Assembly (NCBI RefSeq): GCF_027887165.1
Contig: NC_077233.1
Coordinates: forward strand, 230,478,872-230,542,871
Source of the DNA: Monodelphis domestica
Lineage: Eukaryota; Chordata; Mammalia; Didelphimorphia; Didelphidae
Length of the DNA stretch: 64,000 nt
Direction of reading: 5' to 3'
Shown here: one piece after another, positions 12,001-22,016 of the stretch
Numbering within the stretch: position 1 is the first letter of the stretch
Layout: every line of letters starts with the position of its first letter
Translations under genes and position numbers: made by a program
The notes under the pieces: model-generated
Database searches by the model: none
What the model was told of the DNA's origin: nothing
The model's input: the letters and a program-made list of their open reading frames with translations, nothing else

Positions 12001-15000
12001 TCAAAAAACTGGTAGATATGATGGCTAGTCCACTATTTGGGATATTTGCAGTATAGTAGAAATGGGAGGGGCACTGCACAGTCAGAGAAGGGTAAATTTT
12101 CAGAAGAAAAAAAGGGAATAAAGTCTTCAGGGAGCACTGACTCGAGAGAAAATTCAATATGAACCATTTAAAGAAACTGTTAGTGAACAGCTAGCCAAGA
12201 AGTGATGATTTCCAAGAGCCAGAAAAGTTTTGTCAGAGATAGATCATGCCAAACAAATCTTATTTCCTTTTATGACGGGAAAGTGCAATGCCTATACTTT
12301 ATCCAAAATTTAGGGAAATATTTGATAAAGCATTACATACTATTCTTTCAAGAAAGAAAGATAGATGTGAGATAGATGGTCATACAGTTAGATTCTGAAC
12401 TGGTTGAAAAGTCACACATGCTTATAAGCAGTAGGAAAGAATCCAGTAAATAAGATAAAAAAATGGTTTTTTAAACCAAAATGGTCATTAATAGTTCAAC
12501 AAAAAAATAAATCTGGCAGGAGGTCCATGTGTCTAAATGGCTATGGCCCTGTGATATTTAACAATTTTAATGATGGCTTAGATATAGGTATGAATGGTGT
12601 AACCATCAAATTTTAAATGTCATAAAAATTGAGAGGGAGAGCTATTGTATGACAGAATTGGAATCCAAAATGATTCTTCTTCTAGAGGAGTCTAGAGTCT
12701 AGAGCATTGGGCCAAATAAATATAAAGTTTTACACTTAAGTACCAAAAAAAAAAAAAAAAAAACCTGTCCCGTCCAATTCAATTCATCAGGAATGTAGAA
12801 TACCAATTCTGGAAAGATAGATTGGTAGACAGACTGAAAAGGTCCTTAAAAGCCCAAATGAGGATTTTAAATTTTATCTTTGAGGCTAGCGACATGATCA
12901 GACTCTGCTTTTAAAGGATATCTGTTAGAGTCTTCTTGTTATCTGAAGTACATCTACTTCATCTTCCAAAAGGCTATGAAACCAAGAGGAATGGTGTAGA
13001 TAAAGTTTACCTAAACCTCACCAAATCATTTTATAAAGTATCTCATGGTATTCTTATGGAAGAGATGGAGAAATGTGGGCTCAATAATAATATAGTTTGA
13101 AAGATTTGGTACTAGTTGAAAAAAAAGGTAAGAGTTAATGGCTTAATGACAACTTAGCTAAAGATTTTCACTGAAATGTTGCAGGGGACCTACATTATTT
13201 CTAACATTTTTGTCAATGACTTAGATAAGGGAATAGATGGCATATTCATCAAGTTTGTCATTCAGTGTGTTAGCTATCCTTTTCAGTTTTGTAGCATCTA
13301 AAGAATCAGGATCCCAAAAGATTTCAACATGTTAGAACCATGGTGGCAAACCTATGGCACATGTGCCAAAGGGGGGGGGCACGCCTCAGAGTCCTCTCTG
13401 TGAGTACACGTGTCATTGCCCTAGCATAGAGTTTACCAGAGTTTGTTACTAGAAAGCCAGAGGGACAAAGGGCAGGACTGCTCCCCTCCCCCTTGCCCGA
13501 TTTATTACATCACCCATCCCTCTAAAATGTTCATCATCACTGGGTTAGAACATTGTATTGATCCTAATAAGATGATATTCAATACAGATAAATGTAAAAT
13601 TTTGCCGTTTAGTGTAAAAAAAAAATAGCTTCATGATTATAAAATGGTTAGACAGTTTGCCTTAAAAAGACATGAGGTTTTAGTGGACAGTAAGCTCAAA
13701 GAGTCAGTAGTGTGATGTGGAAGCCAAAAAGCCAATGCGATCTTGGGCTGTACTGGGAGGAGCATAGGTTCAAGACTTAAAGAAGGTCATATCTCTATGT
13801 ACTCTACCATGACAGACAATACCTCAAGTATTATTTGCTTCTGGGTGTCACAATTTATGGAGAATTCTGATGGGGCAGTTAGGTGGCATGGAGTTGGGAG
13901 GACCTGGGTTCAAATTTGTAGCAGTCCACAGCTATGTTTACTCAAGACAGATAATTAAGCCATAAAGTTAGGCCTGAGAAGAGCGCATTCTCCGTCCTGC
14001 GCATGGCCAGTAAGGCAATGAACTTTGATCCCAACTAGTTTGGGCACGAAATCAGGTTTCTTTGTTCTCCCCAGGCTGAAAAAGGTTCCGCCCTTATCTT
14101 ATGACAATTTACCTTTCTACCAATGATAATCCCCTATGTCTTTAATTACTATGCATTATGTATCTTTGCATATGATAATCAATAAATACACGAGCCCACA
14201 GGCCCAGCCCAGCTTGACCCACTCATCTCTCTTCCTTACTACTATCTCTCTCTCTCATGGAGCAGGCCTCTGGCCATGCTCATTCTTTCACCTCTACTGC
14301 TCTTACCCCTATCATTAAGCCATAACAGTCCGTGCTAATAGCACGGGTTTAAGGACTGTGGCTTGTCTCTATTGATCTCTAAGCTTATTTCCATCGCCCA
14401 TGATGTGGTGTTATGGTCTTCTCACTGTCTCATGTATCTATGAAGTGGAAGGCCAGAGCTAAAGTCTGTGGGCTCGATTTACGTATTTGGTGTCTGGTTC
14501 TCTCTTGCCATCCCTCCTGGCTTCAGATCCTGGTTCCCCCAGAGATAAACTTCTATCTATCTTTCCTCTTGTGCGAGGGCTACTGGCCAGTCTCTCATCA
14601 CAAAATTTGATATCAGACACTTCCTAACTGTGCCTAGGTCTAGAGCACTAGAGAAAAAGGTGGCCCCTTTAGGTCTGATATTCACATATTTGGGGCAAAA
14701 TATAGCATCTCATTCCTGAAACTCATTATTTTGTTATTTTAGAACAACAAAACAGTTGAAAGGCTCTTTAGAAACTATGACCATCAAAGGGTAATTATAA
14801 ATCATCTCAATTATTGCCATATAAAAATTAAAAGAAAAAAACTTGATTACATTTCCCTGAAGTTACACTTGGTTGAAATGAAATTGAAATTGGAAAGAAA
14901 AGTATGTAAAACATCTTCTTCCCAGCAGAAGTCAAAGTTTTGAATCCAACCATAAATACTTGAAATTAAAACCTCACAAGATAGTGGGAATTTCCTCTGT

Positions 15001-18000
15001 TATGGGGTTTCCAGTATGGGAGAAATTGTATTAACAAGGAATGATCTGATTCTGCTAATATGCACTACTTTAAGGAAATCCAATATACAAAATTCCAAAC
15101 ATAAAACAAACACATCAGGAAATAAAATTTGTATTACAAAAACATTAAAGACCACAGAAGAATCTCTTGCAAAATTCCTTAACAGTGAGTTTCCAAAACA
15201 TATTTAAAATATTTAACCTACAAAAATTAAATTTATATGCCACTTTTTAGGAATGCAATTGTAAAAAGCAGGATACAACTATACAAAGTTTGAGGGTCTC
15301 ATCAGTATTGCACAATCAATAAGTTTGTCTTCTGGTGGGTTAGCTCATCTTCTCGTATTTGTATCATTTACTGATTTAAGTTCCAAAAAGTTCTCAACAG
15401 ACAAAAATGGGATGAATCTAAAAAAATGAAATTGTATAGAGATAATAAATAAAGTTTTACATTGGATAAAAAAGAATCTTGCCTCAAGGAAGGAAATTTC
15501 TACTTCTATGATTTTCTGGATCACCTTATATTCAAAGTTGGGTCAACCATAAATATACTTCAAACCTTGTAATAATTTCTCCTCCCATCTCTAGAAATTA
15601 TTATTGCCCATTCCTGCCCTTACTCATGCTACAATTTCTATTATACAAATCAAATCTTTACAAATAACTTGAAGGAATCTTAGGTTATAGGATAATAAAT
15701 ACTCCGATAGAAGGGACCTTGGAAGTTACTGAGTACAGTCCCCTCATTTTACAGATGAGTAAACTGAATCCCAGATGGTTAAGAAATTTGCCTCAGGTAA
15801 CATAAACAGTGCTTAGCAAAGATGAGGTTTTTAACTCACATCTTCAGATTTTAAATTCTACACTCATTCGAATTGGCCATGAAAATGAATGGAAGTCTTT
15901 CTTAAAAAAGGCATTCTGATATCCAGGGATGTGATGGCTCTAGCATGTTTAGTGGACAATCTACAGAGGACTAATATAAAGACTTGAATAAGAGTCATAC
16001 AGGATGAGGAACTATAGAGATATTATGATCTGAATCAGTAGAACTATCTACACCAGAGAAATATATCAAAGTCAAGTCATCTATAGATGTGATGAGCTTG
16101 TCATCTGTTGCTCATCCAAGTTACTGACAAAAATTTAAAATACCACAGGGCCAACCATAGACATCTAAGGTACTGGATGATCTCTCTCCTGCTTATATGG
16201 AAAGACATTCGTTGACTCTTATTATCTGTATAAACTTGAACAAGGTACTTGATTTCCCTAGGTCCTCAGCTTTAAAATGAGTGAGAGAGGAACTGAAATC
16301 TCTTCTGGTTCTAAAGCTATGATACTATGACTATCCACAAGGAAGATTTGCCTACCTTTGAAAAAACAGCTAATAGTCATTCAGTGGTAGCAGAAAAAGT
16401 ATATAAGTTGTTGCATAATACTATCCATAATAGTTGAGATTTCAGTACTGATTTTTTAATGACTTGTGGATGTTTATTTTTCAATCTTAAGTACTTGTTT
16501 AAAATTTTTATAACTAGTTAATAAATACTACTCAACTTCCTTTCCTTAGTCTCAACAACTCCACAATCACATCCTATCTTTGTACCAACCCTCTATAGGT
16601 TACCCTAAATTTGCCCCACTCACTCATCCTCTCTATTAACTTGCTTTACTCAGCAATTATTCCAGTAACATGTTTTTTAAAAATTTCCCTTTCCCCAAGA
16701 CCTCCAGGAATTGATGCAGAGTGAAAGGAGCAGAACCAGGAGAACATTGTACACAGAGACAGATACACTGTGGCACAATTGAATGTAATAGACTTCTCTA
16801 CTAGCAGCAATTCAATGATCCAGGACAATCCAAAGGAACTTATGAGAAAGAATGCTATCTACATCCAGAAAAAGAACTGTGGGAGCAGAAATGCATTAGA
16901 AAAACATATGATCACGTGGTTTGATGGAGATATAATTGGGGTTTTGATGTTAAAAGATCTCTCTACTGCAAATATGAATAACATGGAAATAGTTTATGAA
17001 CAATGATACATGTAAAAGCCAGTGTAATCGCTTGTCAGCTCCAGGAGGGGAGGAAAGAAGGGTGGGGAAAATCATGAATCATGTAACAATAGAAAAATAT
17101 TCTGAATAAAAATTTTTAATTCACTTTCCTCATCTTGAAACTACTTCCTTTTTAATCCTTTTTAAAACTGATAATTCTTCAGGTCTTATTCCCTAATTTG
17201 CTAAGTGGCACTTTAAATAGACCAGAGTCCTTGGAGACAGGAATACCTTAGTTCAAATCCAGCCTCAGACACTAGTTAAGTGAGTCAATTAACCTCTACC
17301 TGACTCAGTTTCTTGGTCTATAAAATGGAAATAATAATAGCATCTATCTTCCAGGGTTATTGTGAGGATGAAATGTATTTTGTAAACCTCAAAGCACTAT
17401 ATAAATCCTAGTAATTATTATTAATATTATTATTATAATTTCCTCTTTAGTGTCCTTAACCATGTTCTTCTTTCAACCTAAGAAAATAGAGTATGGTTCA
17501 GCATCTGGGCTTGGAGATTGTTCCTAAAATTTTCCTCAGTTTATCCAGTGTTTTGAAAAATGTTTCCATGCCAAATTTAACCTGTGACATACCTCAATGG
17601 TTCAAACTCCTCCAAGATACCTACCCTTGTCACCTTCCTTATTTGGCTTGTCCTTATCTATTCTTACAGAAGCACAAAGTGAATATATCTTTAGTTTCTT
17701 TTCTGCCTATAGATATGCCTAAAGAATTGATCACATACTATCCTCATAATTATGTCACTTCTAGCACAAATACTCTCTGTTTATATTTAATCTAATCCAT
17801 CTGCTTTTCCCACCTTGCTTCTCTCTAGTATCATTTTTACCTTCTCTATGAGCACAACTGGGACTCTGAATACAAATGTGATGGTTCTCCTGCCCTTGTT
17901 GATGAAAAACATTTATTATAAATTTTTTTTCCAATTTTAATTTGTTGTTCTCTATCCTTTTTCATTCCTAAATTTTCTTAGGATCAGTTTGTTTAGTTGG

Positions 18001-19205
18001 GTCTATTATCAGGCTTTCTTTAAATTATTTCTACCTTATATTGTTTCTCTCTGATTTATGAGTACATAGTACTTATAATCTTCTCGCACCCCTCTACACA
18101 AGATTCTTCAAATGAGCTTTGTTCTTAACTAGTGCTTCCTTTGGCTACTGTTTTGCTCTGTTTGGTCAATAAATCAAGTTATTAGTTTACTGACTAAGGC
18201 AATTTTGGGGCTCTTTGGTTCTCTGTTTTATGGTAAATTATCATTGTCTGTGTCAATGCCCTTTATTCCATTATCACCTCTTTTTCATTAAAAAAAAAAA
18301 GTTGTTTAAATAGGTCATGATTAAATTGTTTCAATTGAACAATTTTTTCCTCATTTTATTCTTTCTTCCTACTTTATAATGTGAGAGAAAAATCCCCTAC
18401 CCTCTGTTATGAGGATTAGATTTTAATGTTAGCAGTAACCTTGAGATAATCACAATTGTAATTCTAAGAGCATAAATCATGATTTTATTAGGCTTTTAGG
18501 GATTATTCTAGTATAAGTGTTAAAAATTTTGAATTAAGTAAATAACTGCTTTAGCATAGGCTTGGTGTGAACCCCACCCTTCAAGGTTGCTATATCATAC
18601 ATCTTCAGTAATAATTATAGTCTTGAAATAGGCCTGACACAGGGTTCAAAGCCTGGTACCACCCAACACTACTCACTCTCTTTCTTTGCATCACTAGTCC
18701 AGGCTGTCCATCAAGTGACTTCCAAGTCATAATCAAGTGACTTCTTTCTACCAATGAGAATTACATCCTGATCTAATTTTAGCATGGTATTTTTAACTTG
18801 GTATATAAATTGTGCTATTCTTTGGGTATATAGGAAGGTTTCTCACAGCGTTGGGGGTCTTTTGTAATTGACCAGAAGTCTGGCTTTGTTGTAGGACTGG
18901 CCCTCTTACAATAAACCTAATTCTTTATGGCTTGGAGACTTTCATTTGTGTACCTGTGATTAGAAATTATGCAACAGTACTAATTTTGATTTTTGCTCTC
19001 ACAAGTCCATAGTCTTACTGGGAAGACAGCTGATTCTGAATTACTCCCACACCAGTAATGAGTTATTTAAAGATGTTTTTAAAAAATCAAGGTTTTTTTT
19101 AATGGTATTTGGTACTCATCATGTCCAAAGTTTAATGATTCTTTTCTTTAAGAAAATAATTATGGTATTTAGGCTTAAGGTTTCTGGACGATCTACAAGC
19201 CCTTA

Positions 19206-19290
<85 letters not shown>

Positions 19291-21938
19291 GGCTGATCTA
19301 TTTTCCCTCTAATATATTTCTTGCCATTGTTACTTATTCTTCCTTTGTAATGAAAACTAAATGTCCAAGTGTGTGCTGATTTAATTTGGAAAATCTTATC
19401 AAGTTTTTCACATAATTTTTCTACCTATTATTCATACTGCCCAATAAATGTTAGTGCATAAGCTACAATTATTTTCATAGTGGTTTTTTTGAAAATACTT
19501 ATCATAGCATCATATTATATTACCAAATGCCCTATGTGTTGATGTTTCTTATTGTTTTGGTATGTCTAATAAAACCAAATCTGCTGATTCCTTTTTCTCT
19601 CCAAGTAATAACTATTAACCATCTATCCATTTAGCCACTACTTCTTTCTTCTGGTTTGGTTTCTAGTAAGCTTATTAAAGGAATTGCCAGGACTGAATTA
19701 CAATGAGAGAAATGATGTTGCCACCCTGAATCTCAAGGTAAAAGCCAGGATTCAGTAAAAACAAGATAGTATTGCAAAGCATTTTTCTTGTGTCAAAATC
19801 AAAAATACTCATGAGTTAATGAGTCCTGACCTTCGACCTTTAAAATATATTGAGAATTGGCTGGCACTCCAAATTTCATAAAGTCTATTCCTTGGTGACT
19901 CTGGCTAATACACAATTGAAATTCAGCCTCTTCTGAAGGTGCTTCCTAATTAGCATTAAAAGCATTCTTGGATTTAACATTTCAAACACCCCCAACACTA
20001 CTGATCTAGGATTTCCCAAAGGCAAACACTCCAAGGCTCTTCCTTATCAACAAGTCACAACATAAAAGTAAGAGTTTTTCCTGTAACAAGAATTTTCTGA
20101 CCTGTATTAAAACTGGACCTTGTATTTTGAGGTAACCATCTGTATTGTTTCCCCTGTATACGGTAGATATCAATAATGTAACCAATGTGTATTGGTTTGC
20201 CTAATAAAAGGTCTCAAGCTGGAGCACCAGAGAGAGCACTTTTCTATCCTCTATTCGGGCTCCTCTTATTTTTCTTTCTCTTTTTGTAATTCTTGCCACT
20301 TCATGTCAGTTATATCTCCCCAGTCAAAGGGACCCTGTTTGGGCCTAATTATGCCAGTGGTAACACTTATCAAGAAAGATACTATTAAATTTCATATTTA
20401 AATATGCAGTAGTGGTCATACCATGATGCATGCATGTACTTGAACTGAGCTTCTTTAGGGTTGTATTGGAGAACCCATGTGTGGAGGGGGCTGTTCCCCC
20501 CTTTCCCCTCTCCACTGTGCCTCAGGACATTTTTCACATCACCAACTCCTCTCCCCCATTAGCCTAATGGGAGTACTTCTTCTCTCCCCTGTTAGGTTAA
20601 GGGGGTGGTTCACATACAGCATGAGGGTGCAGTTTGGGCATTGGGTCTCTAAAAGGTTCACCATTACTGCCTTAGGGAATCTGTTAGGTCACATGTGCTA
20701 GGTTGATGATGGTACTTAGCTGTTTGGGATGATGAAGCATTCTGTTATTGGTCCTTTGGTCCATGTGATAAAGTCAGAAAGACTCATCTTTCTGAGTTCA
20801 AATCTGGCTTCAGACACTGTACTAGGGGCAAGTCACTTAACCCAAATCACTTAACCCTATTTGCCTTAGTTCCTCATCTGTAAAAACAAGCTAGAAAAGG
20901 AAATGACAAACCACTCCAGTATCTATGCCAAGTCAACCCCAAATGGAGTCATGAAGAATCAGGTATGGAACAACAACAAATAATGCCTCAATTAAAGCAA
21001 AGAGAGATTATTGTTTAGGTGTAGGTTTGGACAAATTGATTTTCAAAATTGGGCAAAGTAAAAGTTCTGTTTATGTCTTATAAAATTTCAGCTTATAAAT
21101 AAGCCTGAGGCCCAACCTTGGAGCTTGGTCTTGCTACAGAGGCAGGGACTAGAGCTTCAAGAAAGGAAAACATCATGTTGAGGCTTTAAACATGAAAAGA
21201 AAAGAAAATTCTATAAACTAGAATTTATAGTAGTAATATTCCTGGAAACAGAACTTTTTACAGGTAGAGCATAATAGAATTGCTTCTCCTCTAGTCCACT
21301 TCTCACCCATTTAAATTGCATTAAAACCATGCCAGATAAATACAGTTTATCCTCTTGAAAATCTTCAACAAAGATGATTACATATTCATCCTTGGCAACC
21401 CATTCCAGTGTCTTTGGGTAATAACAGGCAGAAACATCTTTTTTTGCTATTTTTATCTCAGCTCATCTTGCTCCATTCTCAACAGCAAAACAGAACAATT
21501 TATCGTCAATTCATTGGTTTAATAAAATGTATTTCTGTACCTATAGGAATATCTACCATTATTATCATGATCGTTATTATTGAGATTGACCTGTCATCAG
21601 AAAGCATGAGGAAGGTGTTCTAAGTATAGAATTTCCCCCTTTCCCACAGTGCAAGTTATTGAAACACTTCAGAAAAGAGTCATACAATTCACCCTCAGTG
21701 CCATTCATGTTACTTCCCTCTGCCAAAATCCCCCACATAATTTGGGCTCATTGAAAACTGTAGCCTAAACTTACCCCCTGCTACAGATGATCTCCAGGGC
21801 TTCCAAATTGCCATGGTAGGCTGCCAGGAGCGTGGGGGTCATGCCATCTTCATCAGAAAGATTGAGATCTCGCTTGGTAGCCTCTTTCAGAATTTCCAGG
21901 TAGCCATCAGTTGTGGCCTGGTGGTAACGCGTTGACAT
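3041..21938 (-). CDS. ANKS4B: ANKS4B (harmonin-interacting ankyrin repeat and SAM protein), two coding exons
   Basis: Coding exons are 21775-21938 (start ATG at 21936-21938) and 3041-4136 (stop TGA at 3041-3043). The donor reads GTAAG and the acceptor TTGCAG, and phases join to give 419 aa. Human ANKS4B is 417 aa as I recall. Ankyrin repeats lie at about residues 31-60, 62-95 and 96-126, followed by a basic linker, an acidic stretch at about 314-347 and a SAM domain at about 348-408. The last four residues DTSL form a class I PDZ ligand. In the known family the protein is a scaffold at microvillus tips of intestinal and kidney epithelium, joining harmonin (USH1C) and MYO7B to the protocadherins CDHR2 and CDHR5. 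It is the paralogue of USH1G/SANS. The start is chosen because MSTRYHQ matches the known N terminus; ten upstream in-frame residues belong to the leader. Both exons look intact. Confidence is high. Confidence 0.95.
5313..5903 (-). mobile_element. L1 LINE, ORF2 3' part (first piece of a long L1 split by LTRs)
   Basis: The minus strand encodes the typical end-region of L1 ORF2 (a stretch like [19 protein letters not shown], plus residues matching the copy at 47162-47761). The piece ends where the solo LTR at 5904-6515 starts and resumes on its other side. It carries stops and frameshifts, so it is dead. Confidence 0.85.
5904..6515. mobile_element. Solo LTR fossil inserted in L1
   Basis: A 612 bp segment beginning TGTATTAG and ending CTAATACA, a perfect 8-base inverted terminal pair. 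It interrupts an L1 whose sequence continues on both sides. The flanks are AGAG (left) and ATAG (right), consistent with a 4-base target duplication with one change, as for gamma-like (class I) retroviruses. No internal retroviral genes. Younger than the host L1. Confidence 0.65.
6516..7201 (-). mobile_element. L1 LINE, ORF2 middle part (second piece)
   Basis: Continues the L1 of 5313-5903 after the first LTR and matches the copy around 48180-48790 base for base over long stretches. Multiple stops and frameshifts. Confidence 0.85.
7202..8200 (+). mobile_element. Solo LTR fossil, betaretrovirus/ERVK-like
   Basis: A 999 bp segment with TG and CA ends, flanked on both sides by the exact 6-base repeat ATCTAC (7196-7201 and 8201-8206). 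It sits inside an L1 that resumes directly after it. A 6-base duplication and a length near 1 kb are typical of class II (ERVK-like) LTRs. A TATA-like TATAAAAATAAAAACC stands at about 8030. No internal genes remain. Confidence 0.75.
8201..9772 (-). mobile_element. L1 LINE, reverse transcriptase to endonuclease part (third piece)
   Basis: Minus-strand frames show L1 ORF2 reverse-transcriptase motifs ([20 protein letters not shown] at 8810-9001) and run toward the endonuclease region, matching the copy at 48830-51000. Broken by many stops. It ends abruptly at about 9772. Confidence 0.85.
9773..9870 (-). mobile_element. Separate short L1 ORF2 fragment
   Basis: Repeats the same L1 segment already present at about 6936-7035 (GTGGAAAGTGTTT then AGATAGATTCC). 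It is therefore out of order relative to the preceding L1. Confidence 0.6.
9871..10564 (+). mobile_element. L1 LINE 3' part, sense orientation (first piece)
   Basis: The plus strand encodes the ORF2 C-terminal part, including [17 protein letters not shown] and [16 protein letters not shown]. The first 240 bases (to about 10110) are an older, more diverged L1 segment. It is interrupted by an LTR at 10565 and resumes at 11247. Confidence 0.8.
10565..11246 (-). mobile_element. Probable solo LTR fossil inserted in L1
   Basis: A 682 bp segment with plus-strand ends TGTAATAGG and CCTTATAACA, so inverted termini match (TGTAATAGG against TGTTATAAGG). L1 sequence resumes immediately after it. AATAAA is on the minus strand near the plus-strand left end, which suggests minus orientation. 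The target duplication is not clean, so the exact ends are uncertain. No internal genes. Confidence 0.55.
11247..11665 (+). mobile_element. L1 LINE 3' end, sense orientation (second piece)
   Basis: Continues the L1 of 9871-10564: end of ORF2 ([20 protein letters not shown]) and 3' UTR up to the AATAGGTTCTGATC motif shared with the copies at 60240 and 63140. The following 11666-11960 shows no recognisable element apart from short A-runs. Confidence 0.8.
11961..12760 (+). mobile_element. CR1/L3-type LINE relic (first part)
   Basis: Heavily decayed match to the mammalian L3/CR1 ORF2 consensus as I remember it: the segments around 12215-12330 (GATCATGCCAAACAAATCTTATTTCC), 12550-12600 and 12700-12745 come in consensus order. 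It ends near an A-run at 12746. No open frame survives. Confidence 0.6.
12960..13338 (+). mobile_element. CR1/L3-type LINE relic (second part)
   Basis: A second pass over the same L3 region (GGAGAAATGTGGGCTCAATAA, GTCAATGACTTAGATAAGGG), so this may be a separate copy in tandem with 11961-12760. It is interrupted at 13339 by a hAT-type element and resumes at 13544. Confidence 0.6.
13339..13543. mobile_element. hAT-type miniature DNA transposon inserted in L3
   Basis: A 205 bp element flanked by an exact 8-base duplication GTTAGAAC (13331-13338 and 13544-13551). Eight bases is the hAT target size. The termini are imperfect inverted repeats (CATGGTGGCAAACCT against the reverse complement of the right end, CAGTGATGATGAACA). 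No transposase. Confidence 0.65.
13544..13865 (+). mobile_element. CR1/L3-type LINE relic (resumed after hAT)
   Basis: Resumes the L3 with TTAGAACATTGTATTGATCC, then AGTGGACAGTAAGCTCAAAG and GCCAATGCGATCTTGGGCTG, both hallmark L3 3' segments. Confidence 0.65.
13869..13916 (+). mobile_element. SINE, left half (split by LTR)
   Basis: Has the SINE head GGCAGTTAGGTGGCATGG and a GGACCTGGGTTCAAATT box. The other half is at 14603-14650, beyond the LTR at 13917-14602. Confidence 0.75.
13917..14602 (+). mobile_element. Solo LTR fossil inserted in a SINE
   Basis: A 686 bp segment with TG and CA ends, flanked by the exact 5-base duplication AAATT (13912-13916 and 14603-14607), splitting a SINE. AATAAA (about 14184) stands on the plus strand, in keeping with plus orientation. 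It starts TGTAGCAG, resembling the LTR at 50198 (TGTAGCAT), so the two may be related. No internal genes. Confidence 0.7.
14603..14650 (+). mobile_element. SINE, right half (after LTR)
   Basis: Continues the SINE with ATATCAGACACTTCCTAACT. After it, 14651-15720 is AT-rich intron with no recognised element. Confidence 0.7.
15710..15870 (-). mobile_element. MIR SINE fragment
   Basis: Contains the MIR antisense signature CCTCATTTTACAGATGAGTA and AAGAAATTTGCCTCAGGTAA. Old copy. 15871-16690 downstream shows nothing I can name. Confidence 0.7.
16695..17119 (+). mobile_element. L1 LINE 3' end, older copy
   Basis: Sense L1 3' end: GATGCAGAGTGAAAGGAGCA, then the ORF2 stop region and a 3' UTR ending in an A-rich tail at 17100-17119. 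More diverged than the copies at 60 and 63 kb. Confidence 0.75.
17205..17440 (+). mobile_element. MIR-like SINE
   Basis: Contains GTTCAAATCCAGCCTCAGAC, TATAAAATGGAAATAATAAT and GGGTTATTGTGAGGATGAAA, the MIR order. 17441-18404 beyond it is AT-rich with no clear element. Confidence 0.7.
18405..18976 (+). mobile_element. Candidate solo LTR fossil
   Basis: A 572 bp segment starting TGTTATGAGG and ending ATTATGCAACA, with TATA-like TATATAAATTG (about 18801), then AATAAACC (about 18911) near its end, the order expected of an LTR. I see no target duplication, so both ends are provisional. No internal genes. Confidence 0.4.
19209..19287. repeat. (CT)n microsatellite
   Basis: About 39 uninterrupted CT units inside the ANKS4B intron. 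Sequence on either side (18977-19208 and 19288-19715) is not classified. Confidence 0.9.
19716..20365 (+). mobile_element. Candidate solo LTR fossil
   Basis: A 650 bp segment with matching inverted ends (TGTTGCCACCCTG on the left, TGTTACCACTGG as the reverse complement of the right end) and an AATAAA at about 20203. Flanking bases do not form a clear duplication. No internal genes. Confidence 0.4.
20461..20669. mobile_element. hAT-type miniature DNA transposon, sibling of 13339-13543
   Basis: A 209 bp element with flanks CTTTAGGG (20453-20460) and CCTTAGGG (20670-20677), an 8-base duplication with one change. Termini are inverted (GTATTGGAGAACC on the left; CAGTAATGGTGAACC as reverse complement of the right). 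They resemble the ends of the 13339 element. No transposase. Confidence 0.6.
20760..20988 (+). mobile_element. tRNA-derived marsupial SINE
   Basis: Contains GAGTTCAAATCTGGCTTCAG, CAAGTCACTTAACCC (partly duplicated) and the tail GGAGTCATGAAGAATCAGG. The head is truncated. 20989-21774 holds no recognised element. Confidence 0.75.
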
Positions 21939-22002
21939 TTTAAATGAAAGTCTCTTTTGCCCACCCAAAGCTCATGGAGTGTTTTCCCGGAGTGTTCAGC
22001 TG

Positions 22003-22016
22003 GGCACCTTTGCCTC
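22003..22016. promoter_or_regulatory. Possible HNF4-like site upstream of the ANKS4B start
   Basis: GGCACCTTTGCCTC lies about 65-80 bases upstream of the ANKS4B ATG and is an imperfect match to the reverse of the HNF4 direct-repeat consensus (the CTTTG core and flanking AC are kept). ANKS4B is a reported HNF4-alpha target in mouse. One imperfect match of this length is expected often by chance. Confidence 0.2.

Larger units (their letters stand above)
4137..21774 (-). other. ANKS4B: ANKS4B intron 1 (17.6 kb)
   Basis: This is the single intron between the two coding exons, in phase 2, with a GTAAG donor (on the minus strand, at 21774 downward) and a TTGCAG acceptor (ending at 4137). It holds most of the mobile-element relics listed separately. 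I see no other coding sequence in it. The part 4141-5310 is unique or degraded sequence, including a purine-rich dispersed repeat at about 4340-5110 that I cannot classify. Confidence 0.9.
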
